DNA of 64,000 bases from NCBI GenBank assembly GCA_033032865.1, contig JAWHQI010000013.1, forward strand, positions 7,378,001 to 7,442,000, in the 5' to 3' direction. This document shows, in pieces, positions 11,340 through 20,941 of this stretch. Source of the DNA: Dactylorhiza incarnata. Lineage: Eukaryota; Streptophyta; Magnoliopsida; Asparagales; Orchidaceae. The position numbers and the translations under genes were made by a program. The notes beneath the pieces were generated by a model. That model saw only the letters and a list, made by a program, of their open reading frames with translations, was not told where the DNA came from and did not search any database. Every line of letters begins with the position of its first letter. The first letter of the stretch is position 1.

Positions 11340-11726
11340 GGTGGGGTATAAATGGACCCTCCCCCTCCCTTTGGTTTTCCTATAAATAGGACCTCAGTGG
11401 TACTTGGATTGACACCTGAACTTGAGCTCTTGAAACCCCCACATTCAAATTCTCGGACCCGTCATCCTTGGTAGTCACTCCTGGTACTAGACAAGTCGGT
11501 GCCTTCCTCGTACCCTGCTCGACCACTCTTGGTCTTGGAGGGGAAGTCTCTTCTGAGCTTCTGGGTACGTGGTGGGACCTCCCTGCCGCAGCACCTGGGG
11601 TCCTGTTTGTTGCTCTTCTAGCTTCTTTATCATTGCCAGCCAAGTCATCTCGTTGGACTGCTGTGTGAGTAGCCTCCGATTGTATTTATCCGAATTTTGG
11701 AGCCTAGGATTTTCCAGGCTTCAACA
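11340..11726 (+). mobile_element. End of the Tat 3' LTR with plus-strand TATA boxes
   Basis: Two plus-strand TATA-like boxes (GTATAAATGG near 11347 and CTATAAATAGG near 11380) are followed by about 340 bases ending ..GGCTTCAACA at 11726, where Helitron coding sequence resumes. This fits U3 promoter, R and U5 of a 3' LTR. The LTR's left boundary is not visible without its partner, so the start given is only the promoter region. Confidence 0.55.
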
Positions 11727-13312
11727 GTCCGATTACTCTACGGTTTGTCAGTCGCCGTGTCCACATTCTAGTTGGAGTTAACCACCTATAGTGTTTTGCA
11801 AAATTGACATATAAGTAATTGGTCTCCTCTAGTCCGTCGTTGTAAATACGAAAAAATTTGATTAACATTGTGCGTGAATTTCGGTCATCATCGAGTACAG
11901 CTGTTATAGACTGGTTTCTATGGAACTGAACATTTTGCCGGTTTGGTAGATGCACTTGCAAACGAACAACTGATGGATATTTCTGGTATATATTGTATTT
12001 AAATATTTTCCAAAATTCTTCTGGAGTGCATATCCAACGACCGTCAACATATTTGCTGATTCCATCGTAATTAAGCCCAGGTCTGACTTTGAATGCGACA
12101 CAGTCAGGTCCCTTGTACACGTATCTATACAGATACTTGATGCATTTGATACTACTGCATATTTCGACATTGATGTGACAGTCATATTTTAATAAGAACC
12201 ATGGGTTGTAGGGCACGACCCAACAATTATCGATCATTATGTCTCCATCTCTATCGAGTGCAATATATCTGTTGCCATTCCTCCGACGAGAGATTGGGTA
12301 TGAATCAGACCCTTGGACTGTGCATTCCGAGAATGGTTTTGGATAGCCCTTTTTACAACTGTTTATTTTCATGCATTGTGCGGTAGAATTGAATGGACCG
12401 TATGGGCCATGTATCATGTGTTTTAGTACAGCAGTGTAGAGCTTTGGCTCTTCATCTCGATTGGGTATCTCTTCTTTGACTATATAGTCGTAGTCATCTG
12501 GAGTGCTTAGTCTGTCTGTTTCATCAAGAATTATCAACATGTGCACATGTGGTAGTCCGCGTTTTTGGAATTCGACAACTTGTACATGTGCCACGACTCT
12601 ACCAAGAACACCCTTTTGGAATATATCTTCCTTTAAGGTGTTATATTTTGCATGAAGTATCCTGGCTATCAAATCTGGACCATCATGTGGTGCTTGTCCT
12701 GGGAGAAGCTCTGCTTTGATTTTCTCCCAAGAAGGATTGCATGTCATTGTTAGGAAAATATCTGGCTTCCTGTAGTTTCTCACGACAGCCATCGCATCTT
12801 GGTATCTTTGGTACATATCCCTTGGGCTACCAATGAATGAGGAAGGCAGAATAGTCCGACGACCGACATTTGCTGAGTTTATGAGAAGACATTAGTCGAA
12901 GGTAGTGTGATCAAATATAATATGTAGTTACCTTGATTATTGCTTTTCTTCCATATCAGTTTATTTTTAAGAGGTTGAAGTGACGAACCTGCGTTATTTT
13001 CTCCCGAGTCCAAGCAATCTTGTAGTCCTTGGTATAACTCTGCTCTAATGCCATTTTGGTGTGATCTAATCCAAGTTAATTTTTGTGTTTCTATTTTTAC
13101 GTAGTTGTCGACCGCGTATTGTTGTAGAAGATGCCTGCCGTGTAGAAGTATTGTTGGAGTACATCCACGTATCTGTATGAAGAGGGTATATGTAATGTGT
13201 TAGCGGAAAACGTTATTGAAGTGTAGACTGAAGGGTGAGAAGTTTGGTTACTTGTAGGATGTATGTGTAGTAGTCGCAACAGCTGACCCTTTCCCGACGG
13301 TTCATTTGGGGC
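11727..13312 (-). pseudogene. Helitron Rep (HUH endonuclease) domain
   Basis: Replication initiator domain for rolling-circle transposition. The main ORF (12816 down) starts MYQRYQDAMAV. It carries the HUH motif in GLPHVHML at residues 88-94 and the two-tyrosine motif in KYLYRYVYKG, Tyr 228 and Tyr 232, which would attack and hold DNA ends. Upstream in another frame (13150-12960) are LQQYFYTAGIF and TWIRSHQNGIRAELYQGLQD, the usual lead-in. The sequence stops after RRVIG, where the Tat LTR begins, so the helicase half is absent. Frameshifts upstream make it non-functional. Confidence 0.9.
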
Positions 13313-14090
13313 TCACCATGTCATCCGTAAGTACCCAATGGCAGTAAAAATGGGTATTGTAGTGGGTCGTAGTATCCAGAGTATTCCTTTATATTGAGTA
13401 GTTGTCTGGATCAATATGTCTCTATTTGTTGCATCTGTATAGTCGTCTCCGCCGACTATTATAGCGGCTACTTGGGATGCCGTTGGCAGTGAGTATTGAT
13501 GTTTGTTTGATGGTCTCTCTTTGATCAGGAGTTTGCAATCATGTATATCGGGGCATCTTGCTAGGTAACGAGTGTCTGAATGAAGGGGTTGAAGGCATCG
13601 TGTATGCATGTGATTTTTTGAATCAAGGTTGCGTCGAGTCCAGTGCTCTCTTCCATCCTATGTTGTATTTCATTTTCCGTGGCGTAGATAAACATTTGTA
13701 TGAACCGAGGTCGTGTTCCTGGTGCAGGTAATAGTGAGCCAATTCTCTGGTATATCGCTCTGTGTGCTCTGAAAGTGTAGAGACCCCACGTAAATGCAGA
13801 CAGATTCTCATCTATTGTGATCCCATTGATGTGAATGAAAATATATGGTTGTAAGCACGAATATTCTGTCTGAAATGGCATCCTTCAGCTGACTGGTCTG
13901 TGAATATGTTGTAAAGGTCGTTGGGTACTGGTATGTCTGGTAGAGTTACTTTTCCTCCAGAGCAGCACATGGTTGATATCTCCTTGTGGAAAAGTTTAGC
14001 TTGACATTGAGAACAGATATTGGAAGCCATCAGGTTGGCCCGTGGGACATTGTTTGTTGGGTAGCATTTTCTGGCTGGGTGATGTTGCAT
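13313..14090 (-). pseudogene. Helitron protein N-terminal domain
   Basis: Three overlapping reading-frame pieces of one coding region. The first (14090-13812) has ICSQCQAKLFHKE, a Cys-pair zinc-like segment, and CHFRQNIRAYNHIFSFTSMG, which is characteristic of plant Helitron proteins. The second (to 13561) has ENEIQHRM, and the third (to 13313) has YSLPTASQVAAIIVGGDD. At least two frameshifts separate the pieces. Confidence 0.8.
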
Positions 14091-14429
14091 TTGAGTTATT
14101 CTTTGAAGGGCAGTTGTTGTTGGTGTTGATGTTGTTGTATGGGTTTGTCGAGGTGTAGTTTGAACTGGAATAGTAGTTATACCAATTGTAAGTGTAGATG
14201 TTTTGAGGTTGATTTGTTATAATAAAATAGGGCAGAATGTGTAATAAAATTGATTATTTGTGTTTTTGTTATTGTAGTAATGAGTACCTTGAAATATTGT
14301 CGGATGGAGCGAAGCATAATCGGTGACCATTTGGTGTGGTGGCATACTTTGTGTATGTCCACAATTGTTAATAGCTTGAGCGGTAGAAGATGGGAAACCT
14401 GTTCTGCGTCGGCGAAGCAGTTGTTGCCT

Positions 14430-15017
14430 TTACTCGTGTTGTTGCGTGGTTTGTTGCAGTACACACATTTGTCTTCCTTGGCTTGGACGAAGGTGGTTGT
14501 GATGTGTCGGACGGTGGCCTTGGTGTTGTTGAGTTGTCTGAGAATTGAAGTTGTTGCATTGCGTGTGCATAGTAGATTGGACTAGTTGGTGTGGGACAAC
14601 CGTTTGAGTGCGTAGGCGATCTCTTCTCCTTTGATTTTGTGCGTCACGTTGTTCGGTGGTCATTTGCTCCCTCAAACGACAAACTCTGGCTCGATTTAGC
14701 TCTCGTTCGCGTTGTTCTGTGCATGTAATTGGTTGTATTAATCGTTAACAGTTGCGTACATGTATGAGGTTGAAATACATTTTTGAGTAATCCATACCGC
14801 GAGTTGTTGGTGATTGCAAATGTGGTTGTTGTTGGTGGTTGAGTAGTCTGGGTAGATCACCGTCAATGTTTGTAAAGGCATGTATAGGAGGGTGCTTCTG
14901 ATTTGTAGAACGCTGAAGAGCATAGAGTGCACATCTTCGTGCATTCCACGCATCCCGTTGTTGTTGAGCCAGTGGTTGCCTTGGTCTATTACGACGGGTG
15001 GAATGCATATGCAACAA
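14430..15017 (-). pseudogene. Helitron N-terminal Arg-rich repeats
   Basis: Two ORF pieces carry a repeated Arg-rich pattern, REQMTTEQRDAQNQRRRDR and QQQRDAWNARRCALYAL, typical of the start of plant Helitron proteins. The region 14091-14430 is His/Gln/Thr-rich and not assignable. The pieces are in different frames and no single start can be chosen. Confidence 0.6.
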
Positions 15018-16090
15018 GATTGTAGAGGATGAAGCTCAGTTGAGAGGTATGTATGAAGATGGTTCTATGGGGAGAAGGTGGAGACTTAGTCAGAGTAGTT
15101 GTTAATCATTATCTTGAGAGGTGATGCAGTTGTGAGGTTTATGTTATGCAATGACGAATGTTGTCATTAAGCATTAAGTTGAGAGACAGAATGTTTAACA
15201 TGTTTTTTTAAAAAGAACATGGACGGAAGACATACCTGGAGTCAAGAATATATTAAGGAACACCGTGAGCAAATCTGTCCGTCACCCAGAAAGTCATAGG
15301 AATGCAGTTGGAAATAGTAGTATTCTGATCATTATGAAGGAATAAAATTTGAGAGACTTACATGGCGGAGAATTGCTGTTGTTTCTGCGTAAACGTTATT
15401 GAAAGAGGAGTGATACCTAAAAGAGCACTGATACCTAAAAACATTTAGGTAATTGATTTATGGTGTGCATGGTTATTCGAACCGCATGACTTCAAATAAA
15501 AAGGGATGAAATCTGCACATAGAAATTTCATGCTTACTTTTCATAGGGATAATTGATCGAAGAGGTCGTGTGCGTCAGAAGTGAAAATAATTTGGTATGA
15601 ATGAATAATAAATTTTCTATACTTGCCAAATCCTTTTAATTAAACATACTCATCGCCTCGAGTCGATAGAATCGACGAACATTGCAAGGTTATTGCTTCT
15701 AAAGTAATAAAAATGGTAAGACCTTCTATGAAACATTTTGTCATACAACTTGCCTTCATTGTTGGTGTATGAAAGTGCAACAGTTTAAGACAACAAATAT
15801 TTTCCTATCTTAAGCTCTGAGGATGTAAATATTTCGATGGATAATAAGCATCGGTGGAGTGTGATGGGTGAAGGTGAAAGTAGTGCATAATGTACTTAGA
15901 AAAGGCTTGAGAAGTGAAAATAGAATCAACATAAATTCCTGATTGTAGTAATAAATGAACATAGAGTTAACGAAGGGAAAAGAGCAGGAGAGCCCATCGA
16001 GAATGATGACATTGGATGAGGGACTTTAAGGGAGGAGGAGCTTACGACAGATGGTGAAGACGATGCGTGCAGATGGGCTGAAGGATCTGT

Positions 16091-16190
16091 TGTTCTGGAA
16101 GGTCTGCGTGAGTCGGATGCAAAAAGGATGAAGCAGAGGTTGTTCCGGAAGGTCGACGTGAGTCAAATGCAAAAAGGATGAAGCGGAGGG
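16091..16190. repeat. Tandem duplication, 50-bp period
   Basis: TGTTCTGGAAGGTCTGCGTG at 16091 recurs as TGTTCCGGAAGGTCGACGTG at 16141. Both units run on through AAAAAGGATGAAGC. Confidence 0.85.
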
Positions 16191-16383
16191 AGTGCAAAAT
16201 TGAAATCGAGGAGGGAGCCTGATGAGTACTTTTTGTACACATCTTTTAGTATTATTTTAATATAGTTTTAAATTGAATTTATATAATTTATATGTATTTT
16301 CTTATTTAATCTGTTCCTTTTTGATTTCTTCAACTAATTTAAGCTTATTTTATGTTTTGCAGGTTTTCTGGGCACTTTGAGTA

Positions 16384-16836
16384 AAAATCCAATGTACACG
16401 CCCAAGGTCACGGGCGTGACCAAGGGCGTGACAGTCAAAGATGTGTTCCAGACCCAATTCCTCCACCAGGGAGCGTTCGGTGAAGAATTCGCCAAGTACA
16501 CGCCCCAGGTCACGGGCGTGACCCAGTGTCACGGCCGCGACTCGCCACAGCATCCAGAGCACGCCTGCCACGTCATTTAAAGTTACACGCCACAGGTCAC
16601 GGGCGTGACCTCGGGCGTGACATCAGGTCACGGGCGTGACTCGCCCCGCGCTTCTTCCCGTCAGAGTTTCCCGCCAGCAACACTATTTCAAGATTACACG
16701 CCCCAGGTCACGGGCGTGACCTAGGGCGTGACACGGTCGAAACGCTCGCAATTACACTAGAAGGCGCCCTCTCCGCTGCTGCTTCGATCACGCCCCTTAC
16801 ACGCCCTTGGTCACGGGCATGACCAAGGGCGTGTAA
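16384..16836. repeat. GGTCACGGGCGTGACC palindrome array
   Basis: At least six units of CACGCCC..GGTCACGGGCGTGACC..GGGCGTG. The last (16797-16836) is a 40-bp inverted repeat with perfect 17-bp arms (TTACACGCCCTTGGTCA) around a 6-base spacer. It ends 15 bases before the TATA box. The same array is in the 3' LTR, where the last unit is at 21531-21570. Confidence 0.9.
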
Positions 16837-16850
16837 CCTCATTTTTTCAG

Positions 16851-16860
16851 CTATATAAAG
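16851..16860 (+). promoter_or_regulatory. LTR TATA box
   Basis: CTATATAAAG directly after the palindrome array. The equivalent is found in the 3' LTR near 21585. Confidence 0.75.
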
Positions 16861-17806
16861 CCAGCTCAGCAGATGTTGAAGGACGAATTTTGGGAGTTCA
16901 AATCTCCATTTCATGTTTTATTTTCGTGTTTTGGTAGTTCTTGTATGTCCTTTTTCTTATTAGCATTTGTAATTTTCAATTCAATAGTTGTAACTTTCAA
17001 TTCATGTCTTGTAATTTTTCTTTAGCAATTTAATAAAATAGTTCTTTTCTTCTCTCAATCTATTCTCTCTTTTTTTCATGAACTCTTCTATTTTCTTTAA
17101 TTCTTCTATCTCTATGAGTAACTAAATTCCAATTAGTACTCGACCGAGATGATCTGAGGAGAATATAATCTATGGTTTAGCTTCTCTTTCTCCCCTTTAG
17201 AATGCTTAAGATTTATTCTTGAACTTTTATTGGATTGAGATTATATTGTCGATATATAATTCTCGTCTTTGTTTTCGCAATCTAATAACCGAGAGGTTTT
17301 GATTTCGAATCGATCATTTCAAGAATAAAGAGGGTTGAATGCACTCCTCAAGCGAGGATGACATAATTCTCCCGGATTGGAGTCAATTCCAATAGAGGGG
17401 TTCACTACGATAAGGCGAGTTTTAGATCTTGATTCTAGAACGAAAGTTCGTTTGATCGACTAAACTCAGTTGAGCGTATACTCGAGAGAGGTACGTTCAT
17501 AATTCGGGAACCTCCACGGTCAAGTAATATCTTAAGGGAATTAGAAGTTTGATTTATTATATGTATTTTCCAAAGTGATTCAAAGTCGAGTGCTACCCCT
17601 TTTTACTCATCGTTTTAATCTTATTTTTATTTTCCGTTTGCAAAATCACTCCCAAGTTTTATTTGATAGAATAATAGAGACTTTCTTGAAGTAAGAGTAC
17701 TCAACCGCCCCGAGTCTAATACGACCTTCTTTTAATAACCTATACTACATTCGATACGGTACACTTGCCGTTGTCGTTTGCAAGCATAGTTTTGCCCATC
17801 AAGTTT

Positions 17807-17825
17807 TTGGCGCCGTTGTAGGGGA
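17807..17825 (+). other. Primer-binding site, tRNA-Asp type
   Basis: TGGCGCCGTTGTAGGGGAC begins 5 bases after the LTR. It matches the complement of the tRNA-Asp 3' end except for two bases (TA where the intact Athila PBS at 48226 has CC). Confidence 0.8.
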
Positions 17826-17925
17826 CACGATTGATATTTCGAAAAAAGAAATATTTATTAATTTTATCGTTGTCTTTCTTCTCCCCCTTTTTCTTTAAAA
17901 TTAAAAAAAAAATTTAAAAAGCGCA

Positions 17926-18017
17926 ATCTAAATTCTCGGAAAGGACGCTTTGGGTTTGAATTCCCATCACAGCCTCTAGTACCTTGCAAACCCTTCACCG
18001 GGTAGATCTTGGGAAGT
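17926..18017 (+). repeat. 92-bp direct repeat, copy 1 (before ORF)
   Basis: CGCTTTGGG..GAATTCCCATCACAGC..CTTCACCGGGTAG..TTGGGAAGT. A second copy (19769-19861) lies just after the ORF, so the pair brackets the coding region. Confidence 0.85.
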
Positions 18018-18124
18018 CCGGGACTAATTTAACCCGCTTTTTCAAAACAATATATATAATAAAAATATTTTTTAAAAAAAATCCATTCATTTGAGTAAAG
18101 GTTGTTACTTTTTTATTTTTTATT

Positions 18125-19387
18125 ATGAAAGAATCTGAATTGGCCGTTAAGGTTGCCGAGCTTCGAAACCAACTTTATCTCTTACAAGCCGCGCGAGAAC
18201 GCCAATTTAGTTGTCATTATTGTGGTGCGCCTCATCAAAGTGAGAAATGTTATTTACATTCTTATTATCAAAATAATTATTATGAAAATAATTTTCCTCA
18301 ATATTATGCAAATAATGTTGATAATAATTACGATCATAATTTTTCCCCTTTTAATGAGAATAAATTTTCAAACTTTGATGAAAATAATTTTTCTAATTAT
18401 AATGAAAACAAATTTTTGGCATTTAATAATTGTTCTTCTAGTTCCGAAGTTGATTATTCTTGGTGGCAAGCTCACCCGGATAATTCTCGGAGCGACGAAG
18501 ATAAATCTTTAGACACAAATTTTTGTTTTTCTACTTATACTCCGCAGTCTTCGTTCTCTAATTTGGGGGAAATTTCGCAAATTCATATAGATACTACCCC
18601 CCAAAATTTAGAGGAAAATATTATTTTGTCTAGTGCTTTTTATAATTTTCACGAGAATAATTCTTCGGCTTCTAATAATCTTCCTTCTAGCCCCGAAGTA
18701 AATTATTCTTGGTGGCAAGGTCACCCAGATAGTTTACAGGGCGATGAAGATAAATCTTTAGATCCGAATTCTTGTTCTTCTTCTTTTGCGCCGCAACCTT
18801 CGTACTCTAATTTTGGGGAATGTCCGCCGATTCAAATAGATACTTTCCCCCAAAATTTAGAGGAAAATTTTATTTCTTCTAGTATTTTTTCTCCACCTTT
18901 GGATAATTTAGTTATGGCGGAACATGTAGTGTCATGTAATCCCATAACTTCTTTTACCGAAGATGAAGAAAAATTACTTTACCAAGAATTTCTTAAAGTT
19001 ATGGGCACCCCGGATGAAATAGAAGAAGAACAAGTTTCTTCCCCTACTTCACCCGAATTTTATTTTCTTTGTCATGAATACTCGCGAATTTCTTCTATCC
19101 AACCAAAAATTCATGAAAATTTTGTGTCCGAAAATTTTATTCCGCTTGGTAACGCACTAGATTTCTCAAATGAAAATGTTATTTTAGAAAAGGAACAACC
19201 GGAGCTTGATTTTATAATTTCGCAAGCGCCTCCTCCTTGCGAAAATTTTTTTGACTCGTTTATTTGTGATTCTCTTTATTCTAATAATTTCCAGGTTAAG
19301 GATGAGCCGCTGCCACCCCAAATAATCAATGATCCATATGCCGCTCATCTTTATTTTTTTCAAATCACCTCAGGTATGTATAGGTGA
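18125..19387 (+). CDS. 420-aa zinc-knuckle acidic protein of the pol-less element
   Basis: The single intact ORF, starting MKESELAVKVAELRNQL. A predicted short N-terminal helix is followed by one zinc knuckle at residues about 30-42 (CHYCGAPHQSEKC, C-X2-C-X3-H-X4-C), then an Asn/Tyr-rich low-complexity stretch. Next come two tandem copies of an about 83-residue repeat, each with SWWQ.HPD, DEDKSLD and PQNLEEN (Trp pairs at residues 113-114 and 196-197). The rest is strongly acidic. I do not recognise a family beyond the knuckle. It may be a diverged nucleocapsid-like RNA-binding protein. The 31033-37205 element encodes an analogous protein. Confidence 0.75.
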   Translation: MKESELAVKVAELRNQLYLLQAARERQFSCHYCGAPHQSEKCYLHSYYQNNYYENNFPQYYANNVDNNYDHNFSPFNENKFSNFDENNFSNYNENKFLAFNNCSSSSEVDYSWWQAHPDNSRSDEDKSLDTNFCFSTYTPQSSFSNLGEISQIHIDTTPQNLEENIILSSAFYNFHENNSSASNNLPSSPEVNYSWWQGHPDSLQGDEDKSLDPNSCSSSFAPQPSYSNFGECPPIQIDTFPQNLEENFISSSIFSPPLDNLVMAEHVVSCNPITSFTEDEEKLLYQEFLKVMGTPDEIEEEQVSSPTSPEFYFLCHEYSRISSIQPKIHENFVSENFIPLGNALDFSNENVILEKEQPELDFIISQAPPPCENFFDSFICDSLYSNNFQVKDEPLPPQIINDPYAAHLYFFQITSGMYR

Positions 19388-19653
19388 TTTGGATTTACAT
19401 ATTCAAGATCAAAGACAAGAGGAGAATCACAAGATAAACGGAGGAGTAGCCGGGCGACTGACGCCAGCACATTCGCCTCAGCGCAAATTAAGGGAGTTGC
19501 ATGCCCACCTCTCTTTTAAATTTCCTTTTTCCTAACAATAACTGTCTAGCTTAAAGACGGGAAAAAGAAAGCGCTCTTGGGAGTCACCCCTTGCCTATCT
19601 TTAATTTCAGTTTTACAAAAAATTATTTTCAAGTGTTCTTCATACTTAGTTTT

Positions 19654-19694
19654 AAACATTGGGGACAATGTTTAATTTTAAGTATGGGGGTGTA
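19654..19694 (+). other. GGGA-loop hairpin and internal polypurine-tract copy
   Basis: AAACATTG/GGGA/CAATGTTT (8-bp stem, 19654-19673) is followed by AAGTATGGGGGTGT (from about 19680), the same purine tract found before the 3' LTR. The Athila at 53883-53923 has the same pair with stem CAACATTG/CAATGTTG. This is a possible central PPT. Confidence 0.7.
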
Positions 19695-19768
19695 GCTGTA
19701 GCTTAGCTTTTCTTGTTTTTTTTATTTAAAAAAGAAATATATATATATATATATATAAAACTTATAAA

Positions 19769-19861
19769 AATCTAATTTCTTGGAAAGGGCGCTTTGGGCT
19801 TGAATTCCCATCACAGCTCCTAGTATCTTGCGAACCCTTCACCGGGTAGCCCTTGGGAAGT
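19769..19861 (+). repeat. 92-bp direct repeat, copy 2 (after ORF)
   Basis: Same segment as 17926-18017 with scattered substitutions, in direct orientation. Confidence 0.85.
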
Positions 19862-20283
19862 GCAAGAAATAATAAAAAAATAATAAATACGCCTAGCCTT
19901 GTTGTTTTTAATGTTCTAGAAATTTAGTTTGAGGTACGATTATAAGAATTCCTACATTTTTAATTTAGCTAATTATTTTATTTGATCAGAATTTGTTAAA
20001 TCTAAATTTGAAGTAATTTAGTTTTAAGAAACACTTTATGTTTTTAATTCGATTAGAGAGTTAAGTTAGCACTACTTCTCCATTTAATTTTAAATAGCTT
20101 CACTTTGTGGTAAATTGGCTAAACATCTTTAGATTTTTTTTTGTTATATTCACTTTTAACTTTAAGATCTTAGGAAATCTCATTCCACTAAAAAGTTGCT
20201 CTCAAAATAGTTTAATTTATAAACTAGAAGTATTTCTCCCCCCTCACCCTTTGTTGGCAAATAAAAAAAATGTAGAAAAAGAT

Positions 20284-20540
20284 CATATGTCATGGAAATA
20301 AGAGGATAAAATTCATTATTTCCTAAAACATATGCACCCAAAATCATTTAAAAGATTATATGTCATGATATAAGAGGATAAAATTCATTACATCTAAAAC
20401 ATATACATTTTGGGTTTTTGATTGAAGAGAATTGTTAAAAGATTATATGGCATGGAAAATAAGAGGATAAAATTCATTATTTTCCTAAACATATACAATT
20501 TCGTATTCAAATGAGGTGAGAGGATAAAATTCATCACCTC
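20284..20540 (+). other. Four tandem hairpins with a conserved loop
   Basis: Four stem-loops share the loop AGAGGATAAAATTCAT. Stems: 20284-20334 (CATATGT/ACATATG and GGAAATAA/TTATTTCC), about 20357-20406 (TATATGT/ACATATA), about 20444-20494 (GGAAAATAA/TTATTTTCC) and 20513-20540 (GAGGTGA/TCACCTC). Stem changes are compensated on both sides. They lie in the 3' UTR about 400 bp before the PPT. A related set is in the Athila at about 54650-54854. A candidate structured RNA, function unknown. Confidence 0.75.
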
Positions 20541-20926
20541 TATTCAAGAACTCTTCATTTGCCATTTCGTTCAAACCCATCCCTAGCCAATTTCATTGTT
20601 TCTAGTCCTAAACTAAATTATTAAGAGAGCAGTATTTTAGTAGGTGTCTTTTCCTTAAGCTTCTTTTATGTTAGAGTGTCTATAATTTCAATCTAATTTT
20701 GTTTGAAAATTACTATAATTTTGATTGCTAAATAGTTATCTTGAGAAGTAGTTAGCTAAACAAATTTCTCTTTTTAAATTATCAACATAACTTATGACTT
20801 AATTCTTGAATTCCTAAAATTTGCCTTTAACTTATTCATGGTTTAATAAAATTTTAGTTAATTAGAAATAATATCGATGTCTTGTAATTCTTTCCTCACT
20901 CTTTTGCTCTGGAATAGCAAAAACTC

Positions 20927-20941
20927 AAGTATGGGGGTGTT
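20927..20941 (+). other. Polypurine tract before 3' LTR
   Basis: CAAGTATGGGGGTGTT abuts the LTR start TGATGAG at 20942. It is the plus-strand primer site. Confidence 0.85.

Larger units (their letters stand above)
1..11726 (+). mobile_element. Tat-lineage Ty3/gypsy element, right part
   Basis: Degenerate Ty3/gypsy retrotransposon whose 5' end lies outside the window. Order on + is gag tail, protease, reverse transcriptase, RNase H, a second archaeal-type RNase H and integrase. A long 3' region follows, with two antisense spliced genes and an LTR end at 11726 (..TTCAACA). The second RNase H is diagnostic of the Tat group (Tat/Ogre/Retand), and antisense extra ORFs downstream of pol are known there. 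A solo copia LTR with its TSD (5263-6552) interrupts it. The right end splits a Helitron codon. The left LTR boundary of the 3' LTR is not resolved, so the assignment of 4529-11726 to this same element is inference from continuity. Confidence 0.8.
11727..16214 (-). mobile_element. Decayed Helitron, N-terminal half of RepHel region
   Basis: Minus-strand remains of an autonomous Helitron. The Tat insertion at 11726 removes everything downstream of the Rep domain, so the helicase must lie left of the window if it survives. The 5' terminus (expected TC at the high-coordinate end) was not found. The flank beyond 16214 is interrupted by another insertion and resumes at 22537. The stretch 15018-16090 has no gene I can support. 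Confidence 0.8.
16220..17801 (+). repeat. 5' LTR of the pol-less element
   Basis: 1582 bp, TGATGAGTAC..GCCCATCA. U3 (16384-16836) holds an array of GGTCACGGGCGTGACC-type palindromes. The TATA box CTATATAAAG is at 16851-16860. Confidence 0.92.

Noticed and set aside
10510..11726. TGTTGAAATC at 10510 as start of the Tat 3' LTR
   Set aside because: No polypurine tract precedes it and it would place the first exons of antisense gene 2 within the LTR. It cannot be decided without the other LTR.
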